Shown piece by piece: positions 30,651 through 39,554 of a stretch of 64,000 nt of DNA. The translations under genes were made by a program, and so were the position numbers. The notes under the pieces were generated by a model. It saw nothing but the letters and a program-made list of their open reading frames with translations, searched no databases and was not told where the DNA came from. This stretch comes from Glaciimonas sp. GTDB taxonomy: Bacteria; Pseudomonadota; Gammaproteobacteria; Burkholderiales; Burkholderiaceae_D. The stretch lies in NCBI GenBank assembly GCA_012927585.1, contig JABBOY010000006.1, positions 186,001 through 250,000 on the forward strand. The letters are read 5' to 3'. Numbering within the stretch: the stretch's first letter is position 1; the number at the start of each line of letters is the position of its first letter.

Positions 30651-31097
30651 TTAACGCGTTATTCGATGGAAAATACGGCTGGCTTGGCTTTCGGGTTGCG
30701 CTCGATGGCATAGATCTTGAGCGTGCCCGCCCGCCCGCATGACGCCCATGCCGGGCGAGTTTGCCGGCATGCCCGGCGCGCTAATGCCGATCAGCGTCGG
30801 CTTGTCATGCAACAGTTTCTGGATCGCTGCGACCGGCACATGACCCTCGATGACTGCGCCGCCGATTAGTGCGGTATGGCAACTGGCGAGATTATTGCCG
30901 ACATGCTTTTCCTGTTTGATGCGGTTCATGTCGTTGCTGTTGACGGCATCAACCGCGAAGCCATTGGTTTTGAGATATTTCACATACTCTTCGCAACAGC
31001 CACAGGTCGGGCTCTTGTAAAGGGTGACGGGGATGGCGGCTTGAGCCAGCGGAGCCAGCAAGGCGAGACTGAGTACCGCGGCACGAAACTTGAACAT
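30651..31097 (-). CDS. DUF411-family periplasmic metal-binding protein with frameshifted C-terminus
   Basis: About 148 residues with a signal peptide (FKFRAAVLSLALLAPLAQA) and the DUF411 core: VTLYKSPTCGCCEEYVKYL, NLASCHTALIGG and EGHVPVAAIQKLL, whose Cys and His fit metal binding. Up to SPGMGVM the sequence is typical; then a GGGC unit present three times instead of two (rc of about 30724-30740) shifts the frame. The usual ending (GTLKIYAIERNPKAKPAVFS) is still present in another frame and would stop at 30659. The ribosome site AAGGAG serves either of two adjacent ATGs (31100 or 31097). The core is intact, so it may still work. Confidence 0.8.
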   Translation of the reverse strand: MFKFRAAVLSLALLAPLAQAAIPVTLYKSPTCGCCEEYVKYLKTNGFAVDAVNSNDMNRIKQEKHVGNNLASCHTALIGGAVIEGHVPVAAIQKLLHDKPTLIGISAPGMPANSPGMGVMRAGGHAQDLCHRAQPESQASRIFHRITR

Positions 31098-31169
31098 CAT
31101 GGACTCCTTCATGTGGATTGGCTGGCACTATCGCCAGTCATGGAGATGGCGCCAGCAAGAGTTGAATCG

Positions 31170-32660
31170 CTACACTACTTTGAGCTGCCCCATCATGCCG
31201 GCGCCTTCATGTTCAAGAACGTGGCAGTGGAACATATAGATGCCCTTGAAATGGTGCGCCAGTTTGATTCGCACTATCTCGCGTGACTTCAGGTTGACTG
31301 TGTCGCGCCAGGCCCGGTAAGGCGCTGGCGTGACCTTGCCGTCGGATTCATGCTCAATCACCTGGAATTGCGTGCCGTGGATATGGAACGGGTGGTCCAT
31401 ATCCGATTCGTTTGCAATTTCCCACAGATCCACTTGACCCACACGGCTCTCCAGATCGATCCGATTCATGTCGAACTGCTTGCCGTTGATCATGAATTTC
31501 ACACTGTGCTGGCCGCCTGCCATCGACATCTTTTCAGAGAAAACGATGCGCTTTTTGGCTTTCGGGCTACCCATGTCGTCAATCCGACGCAGCGTTGCTG
31601 GCAACGGTTTTTGCGGTGCACCTGCAACTTTGCTGAAATCGACAGTCAGCAAGTTCAGAGCTTTCTCGGCTGGCACAATACCCATTTTGCCGCGCTGGTA
31701 CGGAGCGGCAACCAAAGCAACCCGGCCTTTATTAGTGCCGGCATCGACAATGATCTCGACCCGCTCGGCAGGGGCCAGCAACAATTCGGCAAGACCGGTG
31801 ACCGGGTGTTCCAATAATCCGCCGTCGGTACCGACCAGCGTCAAACCCGCGTCAGGCAAGACAAGACGCAGGTAGCGCGCACTATTCGCATTCCAGATGC
31901 GCCAGCGTTCGCGACCGCTGCGGTCGAACTGGAGTAGCGGCTGGCGCTGCGCATTGACCAGTGCAAACTGGCCCTCGCGGCCGTTCATTTCATCGTTGGC
32001 ATCGTTGGGCGCAATCCGTCCATCCGCGCCGAGCTTGAGGTCGGAGATCACCAGCAGGCGCTCGGGAATATCCTTGAGCAGATCAATTTTGGCGCGCACG
32101 ATGAAGATGCCGGCCAAGCCGCGATACACTTGCTCCGGCGTATTGTCGTGCGGATGCGGGTGATACCAGTAGGTGCCGGCGCTGCCCACCGGCAAGCTGA
32201 AACGGTACAGTCGCTTGCCGCCCGGCGCGACCGGGTTCAGGGGGCTGCCGTCCTGTTCCGCGGGCACCGGCAGGCCGTGCCAATGCACTGTGGTGGCTTG
32301 CGGCAGGCGATTCTCGAACAGGATTTCAACGGTATCGCCCTCGATCACTTCAATTAACGGGCCAGGCAGGCTGCCGTTGTAGGCCCAGAATTCGGTAGGA
32401 GTGCCCGGCAGCAAAGGCAGGTTCACCGGTGCGGCGATCAGCGATGCACGGAACAGTCCCGGTTGACCGCTGGTATTAGCGAGTTTGATAATGTCGCTTA
32501 TTGCTGTGCCTGCGCCCAATGCTTCTACCGCTGCAAGCTTGACCGTCGCAGCGTCCATATTCATGGCAGGCATGCCGCCGGCGGCTGCGTTCGCCCAGCC
32601 CATGTTGAGGCCGATAAGAGGTAAGCTGCCGAGGGTGGTAAGAAAGGTGCGTCGTTTCAT
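31170..32660 (-). CDS. Multicopper oxidase (CueO/CopA-like), Tat-exported
   Basis: Periplasmic oxidase that would turn Cu(I) into less toxic Cu(II). The 496-residue precursor begins KRRTFLTTLGSLPLIGLN, a twin-arginine signal; AGGA lies six bases before this ATG. All four copper-ligand segments are visible: TVHWHGLPVP, YWYHPHPH, MDHPFHIHGTQF and YMFHCHVLEHEGAGMM, the last with the type-1 Cys, His and Met. A Met-rich stretch near residue 30 (GGMPAMNMD) may help capture copper. Located between the Met-rich protein gene and the DUF411 gene. Confidence 0.93.
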   Translation of the reverse strand: MKRRTFLTTLGSLPLIGLNMGWANAAAGGMPAMNMDAATVKLAAVEALGAGTAISDIIKLANTSGQPGLFRASLIAAPVNLPLLPGTPTEFWAYNGSLPGPLIEVIEGDTVEILFENRLPQATTVHWHGLPVPAEQDGSPLNPVAPGGKRLYRFSLPVGSAGTYWYHPHPHDNTPEQVYRGLAGIFIVRAKIDLLKDIPERLLVISDLKLGADGRIAPNDANDEMNGREGQFALVNAQRQPLLQFDRSGRERWRIWNANSARYLRLVLPDAGLTLVGTDGGLLEHPVTGLAELLLAPAERVEIIVDAGTNKGRVALVAAPYQRGKMGIVPAEKALNLLTVDFSKVAGAPQKPLPATLRRIDDMGSPKAKKRIVFSEKMSMAGGQHSVKFMINGKQFDMNRIDLESRVGQVDLWEIANESDMDHPFHIHGTQFQVIEHESDGKVTPAPYRAWRDTVNLKSREIVRIKLAHHFKGIYMFHCHVLEHEGAGMMGQLKVV

Positions 32661-32755
32661 CTTGTGTCCTGTTTGATTGTTGGATTCCTGATTTTGGCGA
32701 GTGATGATGGTTATCCGGTCGGGTAGCGACTCTCTATTCGTGGCCGGTGCTGATT

Positions 32756-32778
32756 GTTGTGCGACGCTGTCGCGCAAC
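32756..32778 (-). other. Stem-loop between the Met-rich protein gene and the multicopper oxidase gene
   Basis: GTTGTGCGAC pairs with GTCGCGCAAC (10 bp, one wobble, 3-base loop) just after the stop of the Met-rich gene. It could stabilise the upstream mRNA or attenuate transcription. No T-tract was seen. Confidence 0.4.
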
Positions 32779-32793
32779 AGTCACCACGGCATT

Positions 32794-33153
32794 TTACTGA
32801 GCCATTGGCATACCGGCGGCTCCGTTGCCGTTCTTCATGGAAGCGCCCTTGCCACCCATGTTCTGCATCATGGACATGCCGTCTTGCATCATCTTCATGT
32901 GCTCTCCCATCAGGTTCTGACATTCTTTCGTGGTCTTGGCGCTCATCATTTTGCCGTGCATATCCTGCATTTTTTTCATCATCTGATTCATTTGCTGCAT
33001 TTGCATATCAGGTTGCGCTGATTGCTTGGCTGACTCGCTCATGGAAGTTACGGCGGGTTTGGCGTCGGCAGGGTGGTGTTCCTCGTTCGCGGCAGCTGTG
33101 CCAGCGAGAAGGGTGAAAAGCACAGACGCACCGATGGCTAGTATTTTTTTCAT
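32794..33153 (-). CDS. Methionine-rich periplasmic protein of the copper island
   Basis: A 119-residue precursor: signal peptide (KKILAIGASVLFTLLAGTAAA), then a mature chain of about 97 residues with 21 methionines, many as MxxM or MM pairs (PDMQMQQMNQMMKKMQDM, HMKMMQDGMSMMQNM), and one Cys. Such clusters bind Cu(I) or Ag(I) through thioethers. AGGAG seven bases before the ATG at 33153 supports the start. No catalytic motif is seen. It leads the left arm (Met-rich, oxidase, DUF411, DUF2933, CopA) and lies next to the left copy of the copper promoter. A periplasmic copper sponge or chaperone is the likely role (inference). Confidence 0.8.
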   Translation of the reverse strand: MKKILAIGASVLFTLLAGTAAANEEHHPADAKPAVTSMSESAKQSAQPDMQMQQMNQMMKKMQDMHGKMMSAKTTKECQNLMGEHMKMMQDGMSMMQNMGGKGASMKNGNGAAGMPMAQ

Positions 33154-33223
33154 GGCAAGGCTCCTGATGGGTGATAACAATTATTGGGAAAATACTGCTT
33201 ATTTAAAACACTTATTCAAAGTA

Positions 33224-33342
33224 GCTGTTACGGCGATCAATACCTGTGTATCGATAAAGATCAGTATAGAAAAGCAAAGTAAACGAGAACCTGACAACCA
33301 GATTACAGTTTTGTAATCTATGTTGAATACGGTATCAGCGAG
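33224..33342. promoter_or_regulatory. Copper-type promoter/operator, left copy
   Basis: About 119 bases homologous to 43673-43791 in the same orientation, sharing AACGAGAACCTGACAAC, TTACAGTTTTGT and AATACGGTATCA. It holds the perfect palindrome GATTACAGTTTTGTAATC (33301-33318), which resembles CusR/CopR-type boxes. On the plus strand a -35 (TTGTAA, 33311), 16-base spacer and -10 (TATCAG, 33333) are conserved with the right copy. No plus-strand gene follows; the nearest regulated gene is the divergent Met-rich gene at 33153. Confidence 0.65.
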
Positions 33343-33409
33343 GGCTGGGTCCGAAACATCTTTATGGATAAATATAACAAGCGGGTAAACGCGAGAGAGT
33401 CCAACGGCA

Positions 33410-33913
33410 TTACGGTACGGTAAGATTCAATGCTTTTTCGATAGGCGGATAACAGACTCCTGTACTTCTGTGGCAGCCCTGATAAGTAGCCATTAGCGTA
33501 AAATTTTTTGCCTTTGACGCCCGCTTCAACGTGATTACGGCTTGAATCGGCTTCTCGTAAGTTTCTGTCCTGCCGAAAGTCGGGTCGTTGGTAACTTTGC
33601 CGTCCGGCAGATTGACCGCTGTGATAACAACATCGCTGGAATTCTTGACCGAGAAATGGATTCTGTCTTTGTACAAATAATATCCTTTTGAAGGCATCAA
33701 ATCCACAATCAAGGTGGTCGCTCCCTTGAACGCGACCTTCGCTTTGAACGCCTGGTCAGGCTCCAGCAGTTCATCCTCTTTCGTATTCGAAAAAAGCCCC
33801 CCGAGCCGCTGTTGCAGACTCGGTCCGGTCGATGGTTCGGCAATGCTGTACTGGTGCATGCCAAGCGCAATAACAGCTAATGCCAGGCATGACAAAAAAC
33901 GTTTCTTAAACAT
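33410..33913 (-). CDS. Stand-alone DsbD N-terminal (alpha) domain-like periplasmic protein
   Basis: A 167-residue precursor with signal peptide (FLSCLALAVIALGMHQYSIA). The mature part matches the DsbD alpha domain: LLEPDQAFKAKVAF, GYYLYKDRIHFSV, and the active-site region YQGCHRSTGVCYPPIEK with Cys147 and Cys154, equivalent to the C103/C109 pair of E. coli DsbD though one residue further apart. The transmembrane and thioredoxin domains of DsbD are absent and no such gene is adjacent. It probably carries electrons to a periplasmic copper protein or keeps Cys ligands reduced (inference). No strong ribosome site. Confidence 0.75.
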   Translation of the reverse strand: MFKKRFLSCLALAVIALGMHQYSIAEPSTGPSLQQRLGGLFSNTKEDELLEPDQAFKAKVAFKGATTLIVDLMPSKGYYLYKDRIHFSVKNSSDVVITAVNLPDGKVTNDPTFGRTETYEKPIQAVITLKRASKAKNFTLMATYQGCHRSTGVCYPPIEKALNLTVP

Positions 33914-33974
33914 GTGTGTTCTCTATTGGTATAAAAATACTGGATTGTGCGAGCCGTTTTTATGCGTTGTGCTT

Positions 33975-35366
33975 CTATTTGCAATCTGTCCTGCAACCCG
34001 TCATGGCACTTCCAGTTGTATGCAATATTGTTTCAATTTCGCATGTAACGTCGGCATCGGGCAAGCTATACACCGGTGCGAAACCGCCGCCGGGAGTACG
34101 AAAATTCGTGGTCTGGCCTTGATACATACGCGCTGCAGTCCACTGAACCCTCCCATCGTATGCATAACTGCGGAGGTCAAACTTGAGCAGCCCCGGATTC
34201 TGTTGGCTGCCAATGACCCTTTCCCCAGGCACCACGATGGCCTGCGCTACGTAATCGCCGGCCAAAATTTCCTGCCAGACGCGCTTGGTGAGTTTGTCGC
34301 CCCGATAAGCGGCGCGTCCGCCGTAGCCTGCAGTAGGTTTGAAAAAGAGCTGGCGGCGCTCGCTCCACAACCGCTCGGCATGCGCTGTGTCAACCACTTC
34401 CGTGTGCGGGATGTTCGCCAAAAGTACGTCTTGTACATTCTGCGGTACGCCAAGCGCTTGCAAGCGACTGGCGTCGCAGAGCAACGCCAGATTGCGCTTA
34501 TCCGCATACAGAGCATGCGCTTGCGGGTGCGGCGTCAGCACCACCGCATGTTCGAGGTAGGCTGCCCGTAAAGCTGCGCTTGCCGGTGACTCCAACATAA
34601 AATCCGTTAGCCGGTTGTAGACCAGGTCGACGGCAATCTTGCCATGCCACAAAACACCATCCTGCAGCCGCAGTTCCGACGGGTCTGCGATTACAGCGCA
34701 CAGGCCATGACGCTCAAACAGTTTCTGGAACAAGAGGAACTCGGGATACAGGTATTGCTGTTGCGGTTCTGTGTCGACGATGGCAATGGTTTGCAAGGGG
34801 CGGTCATGGCCGCAAAGTCGCCATTCAGTGTAGAACATGTCAACGATGTTCTGTTCCAGCGCCGCGGCAGAGGCCGCTGCAGCAGCCAGTTGTTCCCTAT
34901 CGAGACAGCAAGCGTGATGCGCTCGTGCCATCACGGCATTCAGCATCGCACCACCGGCGTTGGTATTGATTTCGATGAGTCCGATGCCGCTTTCGTTCAG
35001 GTGGCGCAGGTGGAAATCGTAGCCGAAAAAGACACCCTTTGCGCCGCCAGGATCGTGTCTGGCAATCGCAGGCGCATTGGCAAGTATGTGTTTTCGATAG
35101 GCTGGCAGCGCAACTACCGACTCAATGGCACGCACCACTTCTGCCATGCGTTCTGTTTGGCTATCCGATACGAACACGGGTTGGGCAGAAAACAGGTAGG
35201 GGCAGCGCTCTTCGACCAGCGCCAACAAGTCGGGCGAACCCAATTCCGCGGCCAATGCTTGCCGCAGTGCAGCGCTATCCAGGCTGATGCAGAAGCATTT
35301 GCTATTCAGCCTCTCGCTCATCAATTCGGTTGGAGTTTCCTTTTGAGTAACATGGTTAAGATTCAT
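33975..35366 (-). CDS. ATP-grasp-like ligase of unknown substrate
   Basis: A 463-residue protein I cannot assign to a named family. The layout suggests an ATP-grasp enzyme: an acidic IGLIEINTNAGGAML segment (about residue 145) in a pre-ATP-grasp region; a nucleotide-binding lysine in LFFKPTAGYGGRAAY (about 350); YVAQAIVVPGE as hinge; and LKFDLRSYAYDG with TNFRTPGGGFAPVY near the end, supplying the Asp/Asn metal ligands. Such enzymes form amide or peptide bonds with ATP. The start at 35366 overlaps the stop of the membrane-protein gene (ATGA). The frame is open far upstream but that part is antisense-like. Its place in a copper island suggests a copper-linked small peptide or thiol (speculation). 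Confidence 0.6.
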   Translation of the reverse strand: MNLNHVTQKETPTELMSERLNSKCFCISLDSAALRQALAAELGSPDLLALVEERCPYLFSAQPVFVSDSQTERMAEVVRAIESVVALPAYRKHILANAPAIARHDPGGAKGVFFGYDFHLRHLNESGIGLIEINTNAGGAMLNAVMARAHHACCLDREQLAAAAASAAALEQNIVDMFYTEWRLCGHDRPLQTIAIVDTEPQQQYLYPEFLLFQKLFERHGLCAVIADPSELRLQDGVLWHGKIAVDLVYNRLTDFMLESPASAALRAAYLEHAVVLTPHPQAHALYADKRNLALLCDASRLQALGVPQNVQDVLLANIPHTEVVDTAHAERLWSERRQLFFKPTAGYGGRAAYRGDKLTKRVWQEILAGDYVAQAIVVPGERVIGSQQNPGLLKFDLRSYAYDGRVQWTAARMYQGQTTNFRTPGGGFAPVYSLPDADVTCEIETILHTTGSAMTGCRTDCK

Positions 35367-35824
35367 AGTTTCTTTATCCTCAATCGCGATGCAGCAATTC
35401 GGAATATCAGTGGCGGCAATAAGAGCATTTGCAGTACCGGGACAAGTCCAACGCCCAATCCAGGTATCAGTGGCATGCCTGTTGTGTAGGCCCATCGATT
35501 GAGAACATAAACAGCGACCCATTCGACGCCAAGGCCTATACACAACCCGATTGCCAGCATCAGACCATATGCTGGACCACTCGGGTGCAGGTACCAGTCG
35601 GAACGCCTGAACGCGGCCCATCCTATTGCGTAGATTATCAATACGAGGATTCCGTCGCCCAGACTGGCAACAAAACAATGCCACCAGGTGCTGCCCCAGT
35701 TTTCCATGCCGGCATAAAGCGGTGCTTGTGCGATTTCCCAAACGTAGTTCAACAGCACGGAGATAATAAATATGGCGATGACATGCTGTATGACACGTCC
35801 GGGAAGTCGTAGGTTTTTTCGCAT
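35363..35824 (-). CDS. Integral membrane protein coupled to the ATP-grasp-like gene
   Basis: A 153-residue protein with four to five hydrophobic helices. Distinctive motifs are LLNYVWEIAQAPLYAGM (about residues 24-40), WWHCFVASLGDGILVLIIYAIG, and GVEWVAVYVLNRWAYTTGMP; Trp, Glu, His and Asp inside or near helices could be functional. I do not recognise the family. An upstream GTG at 35887 is an alternative start; neither has a clear ribosome site. The stop overlaps the next start by four bases (ATGA), so this protein and the ATP-grasp enzyme are likely made together. Confidence 0.65.
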   Translation of the reverse strand: MRKNLRLPGRVIQHVIAIFIISVLLNYVWEIAQAPLYAGMENWGSTWWHCFVASLGDGILVLIIYAIGWAAFRRSDWYLHPSGPAYGLMLAIGLCIGLGVEWVAVYVLNRWAYTTGMPLIPGLGVGLVPVLQMLLLPPLIFRIAASRLRIKKL

Positions 35825-35957
35825 TAATAGTAAAAATACTGGAACTGGACGAGTGTCAATGGGTATGCTGCGTACTACTGGATACACAACAGAATAATGT
35901 CTATCGGTAATCGCCTATTTTTGATCAACCAGAAAATTGCGACTATCCACCATCTGT

Positions 35958-36317
35958 TTATTTAACAGTGGTCACGACATAGTCAACGTTCTGCTTTGCA
36001 AACACCACCGTAACTTTCTGGTCAACCGCGAGCTTGTCGAACAAACTCTTGTCTTTCACAATGAAACGCATGGTCATTGCCGGCCATTGCAAGCTTTTGA
36101 CAGGTCCATGCGCCAGCGTCACCGTACCCTTCGCAAGATCAACCGTCTTCACTACCCCAGTCGCCTGGTGGGCCGTGCTTTGGACCATTTTACCTATTTC
36201 CATGTCTTTCATGTCCATACCTTTCATATCCATATCCTTCATGTCACCGGATTGTGCGATGGCAAGACTGGATGCGGACAAAGTGAGTATCAGGTACAGG
36301 GTTGCGGTAGATTTCAT
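35958..36317 (-). CDS. cusF: CusF-like periplasmic Cu(I)/Ag(I)-binding chaperone
   Basis: A 119-residue precursor with a signal peptide (hydrophobic to about residue 21), a Met-rich linker of repeated MKDMDMKGMDMKDM, and a CusF beta-barrel domain. The copper site is present: His70 in LAHGP and Trp78, Met81 and Met83 in LQWPAMTM, the same set as E. coli CusF (His, Trp, two Met). It would hand periplasmic Cu(I) to the CusCBA pump encoded just upstream (72 bases). A second CusF-like domain is fused to CusB. Confidence 0.9.
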   Translation of the reverse strand: MKSTATLYLILTLSASSLAIAQSGDMKDMDMKGMDMKDMEIGKMVQSTAHQATGVVKTVDLAKGTVTLAHGPVKSLQWPAMTMRFIVKDKSLFDKLAVDQKVTVVFAKQNVDYVVTTVK

Positions 36318-36389
36318 GATGAGTTTTCCTTGGTTGTTTATGATTGTTAGATGCAATTAGCAAAAACTAATTGACGGTGTCAACCGTCT

Positions 36390-39300
36390 TCAAAAAATGG
36401 ATTCCTTGACAGACGGCGCAATGCTCTCTGCACGAATCCGACGCCGACGCAACAGCAGATAGACCACCGGGACCACAAACATCGACAGCAGCGGCGCCGT
36501 GATCATGCCGCCGACCATCGGTGCGGCGATGCGCTGCATGACTTCCGATCCAGTACCGGTACCCAGCATGATCGGCACCAGGCCGGCGATGATGACTGCC
36601 ACTGTCATCGCCTTGGGGCGCACCCGTAACACCGCACCTTCGCGAATCGCATCAAGCAGATCGGTTTCACTGCCTTTGCCGTCTGCCAGACGCTCTTCCC
36701 AGGCGTTCTTCAGGTACAGCAGCATGATCACGCCGAACTCGGCCGACACCCCCGCCAGCGCAATGAAGCCCACGCCGCCAGCGACCGACAGGTGATAATC
36801 GAGCAACCACAACAGCCAGATACCGCCCGCCAGTGCAAACGGCAACGTCGCCATGATCAAGGCCGCTTCATCGAATCGTTTGAACGTCAGATAGAGCAGC
36901 ACGAAGATGATGAGCAAGGTTGCCGGCACCACAATCTTCAACTTGGCAGTGGCGCGTTCCAAGTACTCGAACTGGCCCGACCAGGAGATCGAGTAACCCG
37001 CCGGCAATTTGATTTCCTTGGCGACGACTTGCTGCATGTCGTGCACGGTGGAACTCAGGTCGCGGTCGCGAATATCGACATAGACCCAGCCCGACAGGCG
37101 TGCATTCTCGCTTTTCAGCATCGACGGGCCATCGTTGATGCGAATCGCGGCGACATCGCCCAGGCGGATTTGAGCGCCGCGTTCCGTCAGCACCGGCAAT
37201 TGGCGCAGTTTCTCGACTGAGTCGCGCACTTCGCGTGGATAGCGCACGTTGATCGGGAAGCGCTGCAAGCCCTCGACGGTTTCGCCAATGTTGTCGCCGC
37301 CGATCGCCGCCGACACAATGCTTTGCACGTCGGCGATATTCAAGCCGTAGCGTGCCGCTGCATCGCGATCGATATCCACATCGATATACCGGCCGCCGTT
37401 TAGACGTTCGGCCAGCGCCGACGACACGCCCGGCACTTTTTTGACGGCGCGTTCTATTGCGCCGGTAATGCGGTCGATTTCCTGCAAGCTGACGCCGGCG
37501 ACCTTGACGCCGACCGGGCTTTTGATGCCGGTGGCCAGCATGTCGATCCGGTTGCGGATCGGCGGCACCCAGATATTGGACAGTCCCGGCACCTTGACGA
37601 TGCGATCCAGTTCCTGGATCAGCTTGTCCGGCGTCATGCCGGCCCGCCACTGATCGTGCGGCTTGAACTGGATCATGGTTTCAAACATTTCCAGCGGCGC
37701 CGGATCTGTGGCACTCTCGGCGCGGCCGGCTTTGCCGAAGACGCTTTGCACCTCGGGCACGGTTTTAATCAGCCGATCGGTCTGCTGCAGCAACTGTGCT
37801 ACCTTGCCGGCCGACAGGCCAGGCAATGCCGACGGCATGTACAGCACATCGCCTTCGTCGAGTGGCGGCATGAATTCGCCGCCGAGCCGGGTCATCGGCC
37901 AGATCGTCACGACCGCCATCAGCGCTGCCACCAGTAATGTCAGCTTCGGGAAACGCAGCACGATATCGAGTAAGGGACGGTACAGCGCGATCAGGAAGCG
38001 GTTGAGCGGGTTTTTGTGTTCATCGGGAATGCGACCGCGAATCAGATAGCCCATCAGTACCGGAATCAGCGTCACGGCCAGGCCGGCAGCCGCGGCCATC
38101 GCATAGGTTTTGGTAAAGGCCAGCGGCGAGAACAAGCGCCCCTCTTGCGCTTCCAACGTGAACACCGGGATGAATGACAGCACGATGATCAGCAGTGAGA
38201 AAAACAGCGCCGGCCCGACTTCAACCGCAGCGTCGCCGATGACGCGCCAATGGTCATTTCCTTTGAGTTTTCTGCCGGGATGGGCATGGCTCCATGCCTC
38301 AATATGTTTGTGGGCATTCTCGATCATCACCACCGCCGCATCGACCATGGCGCCGACGGCAATCGCAATCCCACCCAGCGACATGATATTGGCGTTAACC
38401 CCCTGGTAATACATGACGATGAACGCGATCAATATGCCAATCGGGAGCGTGATGATGGCCACCAGTGCCGAGCGCAGGTGAAACAGAAAGATCGCGCAGA
38501 CAACGGCAACGACAATGAATTCCTCAATCAGCTTTTCTCGCAAGTTGGTTACCGCGCGCTTGATCAGGCTCGACCGGTCATAGGTTGGGATGATTTCGAC
38601 ACCGGGCGGCAGACTTGCCTTCAGCTTTTCCAACTTGGTTTTTACTGCAGCTATGGTTTCCAGCGCATTTTTGCCGAAGCGCATGATGATCACGCCGCCA
38701 GCGACTTCCCCCTCGCCATTCAGTTCAGCAATGCCGCGCCGCATTTCCGGCCCCACCTGGATCCGCGCGACGTCGCCCAACCGTACCGAAACACCGGCGT
38801 CGGTTGTCATCAACGGAATCTTGCGGAAGTCGTCGAGCGATTGCAAATAGCCGGAAGTGCGCACCATGTATTCGGCCTCACCCAGTTCCAGCACCGAGCC
38901 GCCGGTTTCCTGGTTGGCTTTCTGCACAGCCTCGATGATCTTGCCGTGCGGAATGTTGTAGGCGCGCAGCTTGTCAGGATCGAGCACGATCTGATATTGG
39001 CGCACCATGCCGCCGATGCTCGCGACTTCCGAGACATTGGGTACCGTTTTCAACTCGTACTTGAGAAACCAGTCCTGCAACGCCCGCAACTGCGACAGGT
39101 CCGTCTTGCCGCTGCGATCGACCAACGCATATTCATAGACCCAGCCGACGCCAGTCGCATCCGGTCCGAGCGCGGTTTTGGCTTGCGGCGGCAGGCGCGA
39201 CTGTACCTGGTTCAAATATTCGAGCACGCGCGAGCGGGCCCAGTAAGGATCGGTGCCGTCTTCAAACAATATGTAGACGAAGGAGTCGCCGAAAAACGAG

Positions 39301-39554
39301 TAGCCACGCACCGTCTTTGCGCCTGGTACTGACAGCATGGTGGTAGCCAGCGGATAGGTGACCTGATTCTCGACGATCTGTGGCGCCTGGCCCGGATAAC
39401 TGGTGCGGATAATGACTTGCACATCCGACAAATCGGGGATTGCGTCCAGCGGCGTACGCGACAGCGACCAGATGCCCCAGGCGGTGACCATCAGCGTCGC
39501 CAACAACACCAGAAAGCGGTTGTCGATTGACCAGCGGATCAGCTTGGCGATCAT
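36390..39554 (-). CDS. cusA: Cu(I)/Ag(I) RND efflux pump CusA (HME family)
   Basis: Inner-membrane trimeric pump, 1,054 residues. The helix-4 signature [16 protein letters not shown] and surrounding [12 protein letters not shown] match the monovalent-metal HME subgroup rather than CzcA. Met residues at the expected periplasmic positions are seen in [19 protein letters not shown] and [14 protein letters not shown], corresponding to the Cu-binding methionines of E. coli CusA. The ATG overlaps the cusB stop by four bases. With CusB and CusC it would expel periplasmic copper directly outside. Confidence 0.95.
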   Translation of the reverse strand: MIAKLIRWSIDNRFLVLLATLMVTAWGIWSLSRTPLDAIPDLSDVQVIIRTSYPGQAPQIVENQVTYPLATTMLSVPGAKTVRGYSFFGDSFVYILFEDGTDPYWARSRVLEYLNQVQSRLPPQAKTALGPDATGVGWVYEYALVDRSGKTDLSQLRALQDWFLKYELKTVPNVSEVASIGGMVRQYQIVLDPDKLRAYNIPHGKIIEAVQKANQETGGSVLELGEAEYMVRTSGYLQSLDDFRKIPLMTTDAGVSVRLGDVARIQVGPEMRRGIAELNGEGEVAGGVIIMRFGKNALETIAAVKTKLEKLKASLPPGVEIIPTYDRSSLIKRAVTNLREKLIEEFIVVAVVCAIFLFHLRSALVAIITLPIGILIAFIVMYYQGVNANIMSLGGIAIAVGAMVDAAVVMIENAHKHIEAWSHAHPGRKLKGNDHWRVIGDAAVEVGPALFFSLLIIVLSFIPVFTLEAQEGRLFSPLAFTKTYAMAAAAGLAVTLIPVLMGYLIRGRIPDEHKNPLNRFLIALYRPLLDIVLRFPKLTLLVAALMAVVTIWPMTRLGGEFMPPLDEGDVLYMPSALPGLSAGKVAQLLQQTDRLIKTVPEVQSVFGKAGRAESATDPAPLEMFETMIQFKPHDQWRAGMTPDKLIQELDRIVKVPGLSNIWVPPIRNRIDMLATGIKSPVGVKVAGVSLQEIDRITGAIERAVKKVPGVSSALAERLNGGRYIDVDIDRDAAARYGLNIADVQSIVSAAIGGDNIGETVEGLQRFPINVRYPREVRDSVEKLRQLPVLTERGAQIRLGDVAAIRINDGPSMLKSENARLSGWVYVDIRDRDLSSTVHDMQQVVAKEIKLPAGYSISWSGQFEYLERATAKLKIVVPATLLIIFVLLYLTFKRFDEAALIMATLPFALAGGIWLLWLLDYHLSVAGGVGFIALAGVSAEFGVIMLLYLKNAWEERLADGKGSETDLLDAIREGAVLRVRPKAMTVAVIIAGLVPIMLGTGTGSEVMQRIAAPMVGGMITAPLLSMFVVPVVYLLLRRRRIRAESIAPSVKESIF

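Noticed and set aside
33364-33423. A 19-codon plus-strand frame just after the left copper promoter (starting ATGGATAAATATAAC)
   Set aside because: No ribosome site, and it ends at the 3' end of an opposite-strand gene; too short to support.
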